From assembly GCA_035298905.1 (NCBI GenBank), contig DATGXQ010000230.1:1-44201 (forward strand): DNA of 44,201 bases, in the 5' to 3' direction. Of the stretch, positions 8,460 to 18,100 are shown one piece after another (position 1 is the stretch's first letter; the number at the start of each line of letters is the position of its first letter). The position numbers and the translations under genes are program-made. This DNA comes from DATGXB01 sp035298905. Lineage in GTDB: Bacteria; Cyanobacteriota; Cyanobacteriia; Cyanobacteriales; Nostocaceae. Below the pieces are notes generated by a model, which ran no database searches, was not told where the DNA came from, and saw only the letters and a list, made by a program, of their open reading frames with translations.

Positions 8460-9863
8460 ATGAACATAGCAATCATTCTAGCAGTTAGTGATTATCCTCA
8501 AAGTCCCTTACCTGGTTGCATTGCAGACGGTGAGTTAATGAACAGTTTACTAGAATTAACTGGTAAATATACGGAAATTTTATTTATAAACCAAAATACT
8601 AATAGTACCTTTGTCAAGGAAAAGCTATCAAAATTTATTGCAAATTATCAAAATCAGGCAATAGATGAATTTTTATTTTACTACACTGGACACGGAGACT
8701 TTAATAAAGGTGAGTTTTATTATATTCTTTCAGATTATAACCAAACAAAACACCGTCAAACGTCTTTAAGTAACTCGGAATTAGATAATTTTATCAGACA
8801 ACTTAATCCTAAGTTAACCGTAAAAATTGTAGATGCTTGTCATGCTGGAGTTACATATATAAAAGATAACGAGGTTATACAAAAGCAATTGAATAATACT
8901 AAAGAAGGATTTAATAACTGTTATTTTCTATTTTCGTCATTGCTGGAACAAAGTTCCCATCAAGACAATTATATGAGTTTTTTTACTAAAAGCCTTTTTG
9001 ATTCTATTTTACAATATGAAGGTGAAGATATAAGATACAAGGATATTATTGACTATATTTCCGATGACTTTGATAGAAACTCCCTTCAAACACCCTTTTT
9101 TGTTACACAAGCAAAATTTACAGAAATATTTGTATCTATTAGCCTAAATATCAAAAATTCCTTATCAAATCAAATGAATAAAATTCTAAATAGCGGCTCA
9201 ATAAATAAAGATGAAAATCAACCTACATCAATAGTTGAATTAGTGAAAAAAGAAGCTGAATCATACTGTTCGCAAGAAGAGGTGATGGAAATACTCAATA
9301 ATGTTAAGGATATAGTTAAGTCTCACGTTTATTCGTCCGATATACAAAGTCTTTATGAAATTAATAATATTTTTGGAGAAAATTACTATAATGAAAATAC
9401 TTATGATTACAATTTTGGTGCCATTGGAAAGTGGTTAGCAGATTATGGCAACAGTTACTTTGCTACAGAATGCTCAACAAAAAATTATGGTGATCATATT
9501 TCAGAAGAAATTTATGGAATTAACTTAACTGTTGATACTCCATTTAAACTTATAGAAATAAATGCTATACCTCTATATCCCAATATAGATAAATACAGTT
9601 GTGCAATTACTTTTATTTTTTCACAAATAAATATAAGATTCTTCTATACTTACTCAGTTTTTAAATTGGAAACCTGGCAGAATTATACACATGAATTTAG
9701 TTTATCATGGTCAACGATAGAAATCGAAATGAAAAAATATGATAAATTAAAACATACTATATCCAGGTTTTTGAATGATTTTGAATTATTTATTATGGAC
9801 TGTCTTAAATCTCAGTATAATTTGTCTGTAGATAGTAACGACAATAGTCTAGACAACTTTTAA
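8460..9863 (+). CDS. Caspase-like cysteine peptidase (orthocaspase) with unknown C-terminal domain
   Basis: Residues 1 to about 215 form a peptidase C14 (caspase p20-like) domain. The catalytic dyad is visible as His78 in YYTGHGD and Cys127 in VDACHAG, and the family start IILAVSDY is at 5-12. The remaining 250 residues match no family I know. They hold a charged helical linker, then a mixed aromatic-rich segment (FGAIGKWLADYGNSYF, then TFIFSQINIRFFYTYS). Bacterial caspase-like proteins are often cell-suicide or defence effectors whose partner domain senses the trigger. The gene is markedly AT-rich compared with bioF or the Rieske gene, which suggests transfer. It stands alone, about 2.4 kb before the pPIWI-RE operon. 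The peptidase call is firm; the defence role is inference. Confidence 0.85.
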   Translation: MNIAIILAVSDYPQSPLPGCIADGELMNSLLELTGKYTEILFINQNTNSTFVKEKLSKFIANYQNQAIDEFLFYYTGHGDFNKGEFYYILSDYNQTKHRQTSLSNSELDNFIRQLNPKLTVKIVDACHAGVTYIKDNEVIQKQLNNTKEGFNNCYFLFSSLLEQSSHQDNYMSFFTKSLFDSILQYEGEDIRYKDIIDYISDDFDRNSLQTPFFVTQAKFTEIFVSISLNIKNSLSNQMNKILNSGSINKDENQPTSIVELVKKEAESYCSQEEVMEILNNVKDIVKSHVYSSDIQSLYEINNIFGENYYNENTYDYNFGAIGKWLADYGNSYFATECSTKNYGDHISEEIYGINLTVDTPFKLIEINAIPLYPNIDKYSCAITFIFSQINIRFFYTYSVFKLETWQNYTHEFSLSWSTIEIEMKKYDKLKHTISRFLNDFELFIMDCLKSQYNLSVDSNDNSLDNF

Positions 9864-10050
9864 GTGAGAGTTTGAAACCATAGGCTTTTCGTTATTTTCT
9901 TTTTTGATTGAAAAGTCCCCAAATAGCATTCTACAGTTAGTAGTGTAGTCTGTTTTGAAAACTGTTAATTTTTTGGACAGAAAGGATATAACAAATGAAA
10001 CATACAAACTACAATAAAGATAATTGAGTTATTTAAGGTAAATTTAGGTA

Positions 10051-10692
10051 ATGAGTCAAGCACAAACGCAATTACCGACAGATACATGGATTTATGCTTC
10101 TTGGGAAGAGTATGAAAAAATAATTGCTGAATTACTCGACAAGAAAGCAAAAAGTTACTATTATAAAGGTTACATGAGGCTGGAAATGTCACCAGTTAGT
10201 TTTGATCATGGTCAGGATCATATTGTCATTATTGCAGCAATAGTTTTATTTACAGCCTTAAAAGGGGTTCCCGCAAGAGGTTTAGATACAACTACTTTTA
10301 GAAAGACTGGTAAAAAAGACTGTCAACCAGATATCGCATATTATTTTGGGGAACGTGCAAATATTATTCCTAGTGGGACAGGAATAGTTGACTTAAATAT
10401 TTATCCTGCACCTGATTTAGTGATTGAAATTGCTAAAAGTTCGCTGTTGGATGATTTGGGAACCAAGCGCAGTCTTTACGAAGATTTAAACGTGAGGGAA
10501 TATTGGGTAGTGGATGTGCAAAATACCCAAATTATCGCTTATAGCATTGCTGATCAGGGTAGCAAACGTATTCAAGTATCGCAAGTATTACCAGGATTAG
10601 CAATTGCTACTTTAGAACAAGCTTTACAGCAAAGTCGAGAAGTTAATCAAGCTCAAGTTACTAAATGGTTATTGACTCAATTTCAGCAGTAA
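10051..10692 (+). CDS. Uma2-family (DUF820) endonuclease-like protein
   Basis: The 213-residue protein belongs to the Uma2/DUF820 family, which has a PD-(D/E)xK restriction-endonuclease-like fold and is greatly expanded in cyanobacteria. Landmarks are QPDIAYY with Asp94, APDLVIEIAKSS with Asp122 and Glu126, Lys139, and the family signature YEDLNVREYWVVD at 143-155. The core looks intact. The biological role of the family is unsettled; nuclease activity is inferred from the fold. An ATG with TTAGGTA just upstream supports the start. It is not in a tight operon. Confidence 0.88.
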   Translation: MSQAQTQLPTDTWIYASWEEYEKIIAELLDKKAKSYYYKGYMRLEMSPVSFDHGQDHIVIIAAIVLFTALKGVPARGLDTTTFRKTGKKDCQPDIAYYFGERANIIPSGTGIVDLNIYPAPDLVIEIAKSSLLDDLGTKRSLYEDLNVREYWVVDVQNTQIIAYSIADQGSKRIQVSQVLPGLAIATLEQALQQSREVNQAQVTKWLLTQFQQ

Positions 10693-10816
10693 TCATCTAG
10701 ATTTTGATGATGGAAATTTTCTTTCTTGGGAAGAAAGCGATCGCTCATAGTAAACGCTAAAATCCTATATGTAGCAAATTCTCCCAGATTGCAAACATCA
10801 GCGATAAACACAGATC

Positions 10817-12220
10817 ATGCTTTCTCAACAACCAACAGTCAACAATAGTTTAAACGAAAAAATTTTACCTGGTGGTAGTGACCCGGAATTTTTTGACTGG
10901 CAAGAAGCATGGTATCCGGTGCATTACTTAGAAGATTTGCATAAATCAAAACCTAATCCTTTTACATTATTAGGTCAAGATATTGTTATTTGGTGGGACA
11001 AACAAAGCCAGTCTTGGAAAGCTTTTATCGACCAATGTCCCCACCGTCTCGCACCCCTATCTGAAGGTAGAATTAATCCTGATGGACTGTTAGAATGTCC
11101 TTATCACGGTTGGGCTTTTTCCGGTGATGGAGCTTGTCAAATTATACCCCAACAAGTAGCAGGAGGTAAAGCAGAAACTTCTCAACGAGCTTGTGTATCT
11201 TCCTTACCTACAACTGAAAAACAGGGTTTATTATTTGTCTATGCCGGCAATCCAGACAATGCACTAAATACCAAAATCCCTGTGATTGAACCGATAGAAG
11301 AATCTCCAGAAGGCTGGGTAATTCTTAACACATTTCGAGATTTACCTTATGATGCCACCACACTTCTAGAAAACATCCTTGATCCTAGTCATGTCGCCTT
11401 TACCCATCATCTTACTGTAGGTAACAGAGCGAATGCCGCACCTCTAGAATTAGAAGTAGTTGAATCGGGAAAACAGGGATTTCAAGGAATTTGGAAACAA
11501 GGTTTAAAACAAGGACAAACAGGTAAATTATCAACAACTTTTGTCGCTCCTAGTTTAATGTGGCATGATATCAACGCTGATAAAGGCAGAGTTTTAACCG
11601 TTGTTTATGCCACACCCATCCGTAAAGGAGAATGTCGGTTAATCGCACGTTTTCCGTTTAAATTCGTCTCCAAAATTCCTAGTTTGTTCCTCAAATTAAG
11701 ACCTCGTTGGTACTATCATTTAGGTCAAAATTGTGTTTTAGAAGATGACCAAATTTTTCTTCACTACCAAGAGCGTTACTTAGCATCTCAAGGAGGCAGT
11801 GCCAACTTTACTAAAGCCTTTTATATGCCTACAAAAGCCGATAGTTTTGTGTTTGAGTTTCGTCAATGGATTAATCAATATCACGCTGAACCATTTCCTA
11901 GAGAACCTTTACCACCATTATTGACCAGAGAACAACTATTAGAAAGAAATCACTCACATACAGAAAAATGTGCAAGTTGTCGAAATGCCTTGAGCAAAAT
12001 TCAACAGTTTAAATTCTGGAGTGGAAGCATAGCAGTAATATCTTTAGCCAGCATACCACTGTTAGCTTTATTGTTTAATAATAAATCCGTTTTAGCAGCA
12101 GTAATAGAAACAATCATCCCTTTGATAATGTCTGCAACATGGTTAGGATTGAGTAAATTAGAAAAACAGTTTTATGAAGGAAGACTCATTCCACCCCGCA
12201 ACCTACCAGAAAAAAGCTGA
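10817..12220 (+). CDS. Rieske non-haem iron oxygenase, pheophorbide a oxygenase/Tic55-like
   Basis: The 467-residue protein has an N-terminal Rieske [2Fe-2S] domain with Cys74-x-His76 (CPHR) and Cys94-x2-His97 (CPYHGW). A mononuclear iron site follows with Asp189, His192 and His197 in ILDPSHVAFTHH. A late CxxC (TEKCASC) and a hydrophobic C-terminal segment with two likely membrane helices are as in the PaO/Tic55/chlorophyllide a oxygenase group. Plant members act in chlorophyll breakdown at the chloroplast envelope or thylakoid; cyanobacterial substrates are largely untested. It converges on the pPIWI-RE operon, from which a hairpin separates it. Family is secure, substrate is not. Confidence 0.9.
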   Translation: MLSQQPTVNNSLNEKILPGGSDPEFFDWQEAWYPVHYLEDLHKSKPNPFTLLGQDIVIWWDKQSQSWKAFIDQCPHRLAPLSEGRINPDGLLECPYHGWAFSGDGACQIIPQQVAGGKAETSQRACVSSLPTTEKQGLLFVYAGNPDNALNTKIPVIEPIEESPEGWVILNTFRDLPYDATTLLENILDPSHVAFTHHLTVGNRANAAPLELEVVESGKQGFQGIWKQGLKQGQTGKLSTTFVAPSLMWHDINADKGRVLTVVYATPIRKGECRLIARFPFKFVSKIPSLFLKLRPRWYYHLGQNCVLEDDQIFLHYQERYLASQGGSANFTKAFYMPTKADSFVFEFRQWINQYHAEPFPREPLPPLLTREQLLERNHSHTEKCASCRNALSKIQQFKFWSGSIAVISLASIPLLALLFNNKSVLAAVIETIIPLIMSATWLGLSKLEKQFYEGRLIPPRNLPEKS

Positions 12221-12248
12221 AATTTAACTCAATGTAGAAATTTATTAT

Positions 12249-12276
12249 CACTTCCCTTTGATTAATCAGGGAAGTG
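12249..12276. terminator. Bidirectional terminator hairpin
   Basis: A perfect 9-bp stem, CACTTCCCT (12249-12257) with AGGGAAGTG (12268-12276), has a 10-nt loop and is followed by TTTGTAATT. It lies in the 82-bp gap between the converging Rieske gene and the pPIWI-RE operon, so it can serve both. Confidence 0.8.
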
Positions 12277-12302
12277 TTTGTAATTAAGTCCCTACTTTGG
12301 AG

Positions 12303-15146
12303 TTAATCAGCAAATTCATCTAAATCGTCTGATTCTTCGTTTTCTTCTGCTTCCACAGATTCCATATCTTTGGTATCTACAGCATACTCTTTAGCTAAAA
12401 TTGCTAACGAGAAGGGAAAAGGTAAAGAAACATCATCAGCAAAGTAAGGCCAGCGACTCCTCAAATAATGAATAAAGGAAGCTAATTTATCCTGTTCAAT
12501 TCCTGGGTGATGAATAATAGCTATTTCCAAAGGCTTGGTGTTTCCTGCTTGCGCTTTACCATTATCTAGTCGTGATTGTTGCTGTTTTAATGTACCTTGT
12601 TCCGTGTTTAGTAGTTGTCTCATACTCAGATAAATTGCTCGTTTCTGATGTTCAAGAACTCCTTGCCAAAGGAATAAACCACTCCATCTACCACCAGGCT
12701 GAGTTTTAGCAATAGCAACAGGAACTTCTCCATCTTTAGCAACTCTTAACCGTACAACTAACAAGCGATTAATCTCTGATTCATTCAAAGGACGTTGGAG
12801 TGCATCAGGTAAATTATTAGTTGATAATTTGGATAATTCAGGGTTCTTCAGCCATGGTAAAATTCTCCGGGCATTTGTAGCTTCTGCCATGAATAATACA
12901 CGGGGTTGTTTTTCTTCTGCTACAGGAGTATTCAAACAATCACGCAAACAATCAGACACAAATTTATTAATTAATTTCTGTTCTTGTTTGATATCTTGAC
13001 TTTGTTCAACATCACTATTGCTATCAATTGTTTCTTCATCTGTATTAGCTTCCCATTTTTCAGCTAGTAAAAGTCCTAATAGTTGTGGATAAGAAACCCA
13101 CTGCAATTGCTGCTGATTCTGACATAAAGAAGGTAAAGTTGCTTCTATCGTTCCAGATAAAGGGTTAACTCTGACCATCAAAACTACAGTAGAAGCTTTA
13201 TTACTAGCGGTAGTTTTGCGAGTGCGACGGAAAACATAAAAACAAGTTAACCACAAATGAGGGTCAATGCCATCTTTTTCTAGACTAATTAAAGGTGCAG
13301 GTAAAACACCAAATTGTCGTAACAAATCTAATACCGCCCTTTGCACACGGTGTTCATCTTTCTTTGTCTGGATTGGGTTTATATGTTGATTAACATAACC
13401 AGCCTGCATAATCCCAATTCTTAATGCTAGTTTTGGATCAGATTCACGTGGCCAGAATTGTGATTTTGGTTTAATTTCCACTAATGCACCGCTTAATCCT
13501 TCTGGTTGAGGTAAAGATAATTTGATTTGTTCAATACGCTGTTCTATCAAGTATTTGCGTTTTTCTCGGAGGTTTTTCCCAGGAACATCAGGATTCTTTA
13601 CATCTAGTCTTTGAGCCAGGTCGGAAATGTACTGAGTTTTGATACACAGAGAACCGTAAGGACTTTGATAAATTGTTGCTTGACCTTCTAATTGAGATGC
13701 AGTCCTATAGGTTTGGTTTTCTCCTGTTGAAGACATATCAAGTAATGCACAAATTTGTTGAATTAAAGCATCTCGACATGCTTCTGTTTCCCACAAAATC
13801 AAAATAGTGTGAGGAGAACTTTTAGGCTCTCTAAATGTAGTATTAGCTAGTAGTTGCGGTCGCAACATTGGTGTATCTAGCTGATTTGGGTCTTTCGGTT
13901 CTTTCTTCTTTTTACTTGATGTTTCTTGCAGTTCTTCATTAGCTGACTGATTCTCTTTTTTAGATGTCTTTTTAACTGGCCAAAAATCTAAGTTACCAGA
14001 TATTTTAACTGCTTCACCTACACGGCGTAGTGGTAAATTGATTTGCTCAATTTGAGTTTGAATAGCCTCATCTAAGCTGGCTAAATCTCTTGGACTCACG
14101 CCAGGAAGACAGGGAGATTCACCAGTATGTCGAGAATCGTAAGCTATGGCTATTTGTATTCCTAATGGCCTATCTGACCAGTGATACATTGGTTGATTAG
14201 TTAAAGCAATGGTTTCTGGAAGTGGAGAATCATTTCTTGTTAATAATTCACTAATTGCTCTAGTCCATCTTGGCTCTTGTTGTCCTTGTATCCAATTCTT
14301 TTTGATGCTTAAAGCCATAAAGCAAAATGGTTGCCTCTGACCGTCTATCCAGCGTCGATGGTCGCCAACAAAAGCAGTAATTCCCCGATAAGGGATATTT
14401 TCTATGGGTTTACTAATCCAGCGACGAATTGATAGGTGATGATAAATCATTGGCTGTTCACGCCAAGGAACTGTTTGTAGTTTAAAATTGATCACAAAAG
14501 AAATATCTGCTGTACCAACTGATTCTTTATGCTCAATCAAAGTAACTGAAGAAGGAGGCCATGATATTAATTCTGCTCCTTGGTTTAATCTAACGACTCG
14601 GTAAAAAGTTAGTCGATACTGGTGGTCATTGCCAAAAGTAACTTGGGGATTTTTAAGAAATTCATTGGCTATTAAATCTGGAATAGCCTGAAAGCGAATA
14701 TCTATTTGATGTTGATGTTCAGGTGGTTGGTGCAAAGGATAAATAATTGGTTTTTCTTCCCATTGCCAAAGTTGTTCGTCAAGTCGATCCAGAATAGATG
14801 TAATTTGCCTTTCACCTAAAATGCTAAATTCTTCAATTAACCAATCTTTGATGATGATAGGTAAATCAAATAATGCCATTTTTTCTGTTGCTAATACCCA
14901 AGGAAAACCAGGTTTTTGCCAACCGTGACGCTCTGTTTTAATAATTTTGGGAAAACTGGCAGATATAATTTTGTCAAGGGAGTAAACGGGAACAGAGGGA
15001 TAACCTTTACCCAACAATTTTACCCGTTGCTGGGCTAAAGAGTTGGCGATTTGTTGCCATGGGGTGGGGACTGAAAGTTGAAAAACTGGATATTCTTGAT
15101 TTTTGGTAAATTGCCAAGCACCCGGAAGAAGATGTTTAGAGGCCAT
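12303..15146 (-). CDS. pPIWI-RE protein (prokaryotic PIWI/Argonaute relative)
   Basis: This 947-residue protein fits the pPIWI-RE family, PIWI-superfamily proteins predicted to act in nucleic-acid-guided genome conflict. An N-terminal family-specific module covers roughly 1-390. A basic, low-complexity linker near 393-425 leads to a MID-like domain (HTILILWETEACRDALI near 446-462). The RNase H-fold region runs from about 575 (LRIGIMQAGYVNQHINP) to about 930. The family is named for a conserved Arg and Glu; here Arg760/Arg761 in ATNARRILPWL and Glu807 in KDGEVPVAIA are candidates, not verified by alignment. The classic slicer Asp-Glu-Asp set is not obvious. The tail is strongly acidic. It is the last gene of the operon, 3 bp after the helicase, as expected for this system. 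Confidence 0.85.
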   Translation of the reverse strand: MASKHLLPGAWQFTKNQEYPVFQLSVPTPWQQIANSLAQQRVKLLGKGYPSVPVYSLDKIISASFPKIIKTERHGWQKPGFPWVLATEKMALFDLPIIIKDWLIEEFSILGERQITSILDRLDEQLWQWEEKPIIYPLHQPPEHQHQIDIRFQAIPDLIANEFLKNPQVTFGNDHQYRLTFYRVVRLNQGAELISWPPSSVTLIEHKESVGTADISFVINFKLQTVPWREQPMIYHHLSIRRWISKPIENIPYRGITAFVGDHRRWIDGQRQPFCFMALSIKKNWIQGQQEPRWTRAISELLTRNDSPLPETIALTNQPMYHWSDRPLGIQIAIAYDSRHTGESPCLPGVSPRDLASLDEAIQTQIEQINLPLRRVGEAVKISGNLDFWPVKKTSKKENQSANEELQETSSKKKKEPKDPNQLDTPMLRPQLLANTTFREPKSSPHTILILWETEACRDALIQQICALLDMSSTGENQTYRTASQLEGQATIYQSPYGSLCIKTQYISDLAQRLDVKNPDVPGKNLREKRKYLIEQRIEQIKLSLPQPEGLSGALVEIKPKSQFWPRESDPKLALRIGIMQAGYVNQHINPIQTKKDEHRVQRAVLDLLRQFGVLPAPLISLEKDGIDPHLWLTCFYVFRRTRKTTASNKASTVVLMVRVNPLSGTIEATLPSLCQNQQQLQWVSYPQLLGLLLAEKWEANTDEETIDSNSDVEQSQDIKQEQKLINKFVSDCLRDCLNTPVAEEKQPRVLFMAEATNARRILPWLKNPELSKLSTNNLPDALQRPLNESEINRLLVVRLRVAKDGEVPVAIAKTQPGGRWSGLFLWQGVLEHQKRAIYLSMRQLLNTEQGTLKQQQSRLDNGKAQAGNTKPLEIAIIHHPGIEQDKLASFIHYLRSRWPYFADDVSLPFPFSLAILAKEYAVDTKDMESVEAEENEESDDLDEFAD

Positions 15147-15149
15147 GGT

Positions 15150-18100
15150 TCAATTGATGTTTAATTTGTGTGTATTTTGTAAGGCGTAGAAAAAAGCACC
15201 GTAGAGTGATGTGGCTAAGGTTGTTTGCCAAGGTTGTTGATGTTCATTTTCTATTGCTTGTTGGAGTTCTTTGATAATGGCAACTAAAAGTGAAGTGGCT
15301 TTGCTGTCGAGTGCATCTTCTACTGTTTTAGGTGCAAATTTGGCATCAAGAAAATGGACGATACAAGGTACACCACCCCGCACTAACCGCCCTATAATTT
15401 GCCAGATGCTAACTAATTGAGTCCAGCAAAGTACGGAACGTTCATCATCTGTCAGCTGTTTAAAGGACATGGCTCGACAGCTTAATTTGAGCATTTCGGC
15501 TACTGCATATTGATAAAATTCATTTTCGATGTTGGTCAAGGTGAGGGCATCACCCCGTGCTTGCATTGGTTGAAAGAGGCTAAAATCTGTGGATTTTTCT
15601 AATGCCCAATGATTAAGTTGCTGAACGGTGGTTTGCCAGTCGTCGGGAACTGGCATTGGTCGGCTTAAAAATACTGCTGCACCAAAAGCGGCGATTTTTT
15701 GCTCATTGAGGATATTGTGACCACGCTCTAGAGCCATGAGGGGAGCTGTGACAATTTTCGTACCCATTTGAGCAACATCTCGAATTTTACTCCGAGGAAT
15801 ACCATTCAAATGAACTGGAGCATTATCACGCCGCAAAGTGGCGATTTCGTCAATATTTTGAACATGGTAACGGTATTTGAGAATTGATTCTATCCATGCT
15901 GATTCTTCGTAGCTATTGGTAATAAGTAGTAAGCGTTGTCGATCGCCCCATCGTTGTGGATCTTGTTGTTCTAACTGTTCTAATCTCGCAAATAATTGAT
16001 CCAAAAGGCTTTTCGCGTTTCCTGTGCGATCGCCTACGGCGGGCGTTCCGCCATCGCTAATCGCTCTGACCATTTCATCCGCAGCGATTTTCCTCTCTTC
16101 TGGTGGCAGTCCCGATAAAGCTATATATTTGCCGACGGAATTTTGTTGAGCGCTATAGACAAATTCACTATCACTAATACCTGCGTTACCTGCTTTATGA
16201 TTATTACTGGCAGGTTCGAGTAGGATAGAAGGTCTGATCCGAATGTGATATGCAGGTGTACCCGGAGCATAGCTAGTACCAGAAATTAAGATGGTGTGGG
16301 GACCTTGTACATGATCTGCGGCAAATAGTTGGGGAAAATTAAGCAGTAAATAGCGACCAACGCCAACATAACGGAAAAACTCTAATTTACCTCCAAATTG
16401 ACTTTGACGATCGCGTGTATATCGGAAACCTAAAATATTACCTACAGGTGCAGAAGGTATAATCGGCAAATAATCCAGGGGTGGACGATACACCAGATTG
16501 AGACTTGTATCGTGCAAATCTAAGACACGCGATCGCGTCAACTGATTGAAGTTATCAACTAAAAAGCCCAAGCGGTCATTGAGAACAGTCACCAAAATTG
16601 CTAAACGTAAATGCTGTGTAACTTGCTCAAACTGAGTTTTGTCAAGAGTCACTCCTAGAGAATCCAACCATGTCTGCAACCATTCCGCCACCTCAGTTAA
16701 GGCTCTAGCTTCGTTGTCTGTACTCAACAGCGTAAAAGCTAAATCTGCTAATTCTCCTGCCCTACGGCGGTTCAGAGGTGCTTGTAAAAAGCCTTCCAAA
16801 CTTTGGAGAATCTGGCTACGACGTTGACGTTGCTCTTCTGGAGGTAAACCAGCTTCAATCCGTCTGATTCTTTCTTGGTGACGTGCAGCGCGACTACGCC
16901 GAGGGGTGGGAGATTGTTGTTCTGTTTCTGGTGTGGCTAAGATATCGCGGATAATGTGAGCAAATAGCGATCGTCCCGTAAAAGGTTGAGTTCCTAACCA
17001 GTCTACCAGTTTTGGCTGGCTGTGCAGTCTACCTAAAATCAAATCTGTAGCAATTTGTGCGTAGTCATTGGCTCTTTTCATCATTGCTAAAAATTCACCT
17101 GCCATACTGCGGCGATCGGAATTGTAAATCGCTGTAGCAAATTTCAGCCCTAACTTGTTTAATAGTGAATTTCCTGAAGCATCGACCAAAACTTCATCAG
17201 GAGCGCAAGACTCATCAATTTGCACTTGGACGCGATCGGCTTCATCCACAAACAGAAAATCACATTCCCGATAAACTGCTTCTGCAAAAGTCATCTTTTC
17301 TTGCCAAACTTGTCGCGGGACACGAGTATGAATAAAGCTGGCTGGAGTTAACACCCAAACTAAAGCTGTGGCCAAATCTTGTTCCAATTGATGACGGGGA
17401 CACTTATAGTAAAAAGGGCAAGTATATTTGTTTTCATCTTCCTCTTGATCATCATCATCATCTTGATTTTCTTGCTCACGATTCACAGATTGTTTTTGGT
17501 AAAGAGCATGACAAGGTTCTTCCCCAAACTCCCATTTTTCCGGTGCTTGCACTAAAGCTAAGAGAGGACATACAGGACTAAACCAACGCCACGCCGGATG
17601 TTTTGCACCCTCTTCTATGTCTTCACCTTGGGTTAATAAAATTGGCTCAAAAACTTTTTGTAAATGTTGAGAAAAATTGCTACTTCCCAACCCAGGTGCA
17701 GCTAAAATTTCTAATTTATCTCGAAAATTAGAAGCAAGACGTACTGCCGTTACTACATCATTAACAATCAACGCACAACGATATCCCCGTTTAGCAAAGT
17801 GATAAATCAAAACCTCCAGCAAGGTGGATTTACCCACATTTAATAAACCCACAATATGAACAAGATGATTAATTTCTATTTCTCTATTTGGTAATAAAGC
17901 TTGAAAATCTTCTGTTGATGAATCGTATAATTTTAAAGCTATTCCTGCTAAACGTTGATAATAGTTTTCCGACTGATGACCAGCATTAGCTAGTTTATCA
18001 TCCATTTCCTGAGCATCTTGCAACAAATTCTCCCAAGTCACACATCGAGGAGGATTTTCATTAGCACGTGTGCGCTGTAAAGACACTTGTGTAGAAGAAG

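Noticed and set aside
15138..15160. Translational fusion of helicase and pPIWI-RE
   Set aside because: A TGA at 15150-15152 and a separate ATG at 15146 leave a 3-bp gap, so they are two proteins.
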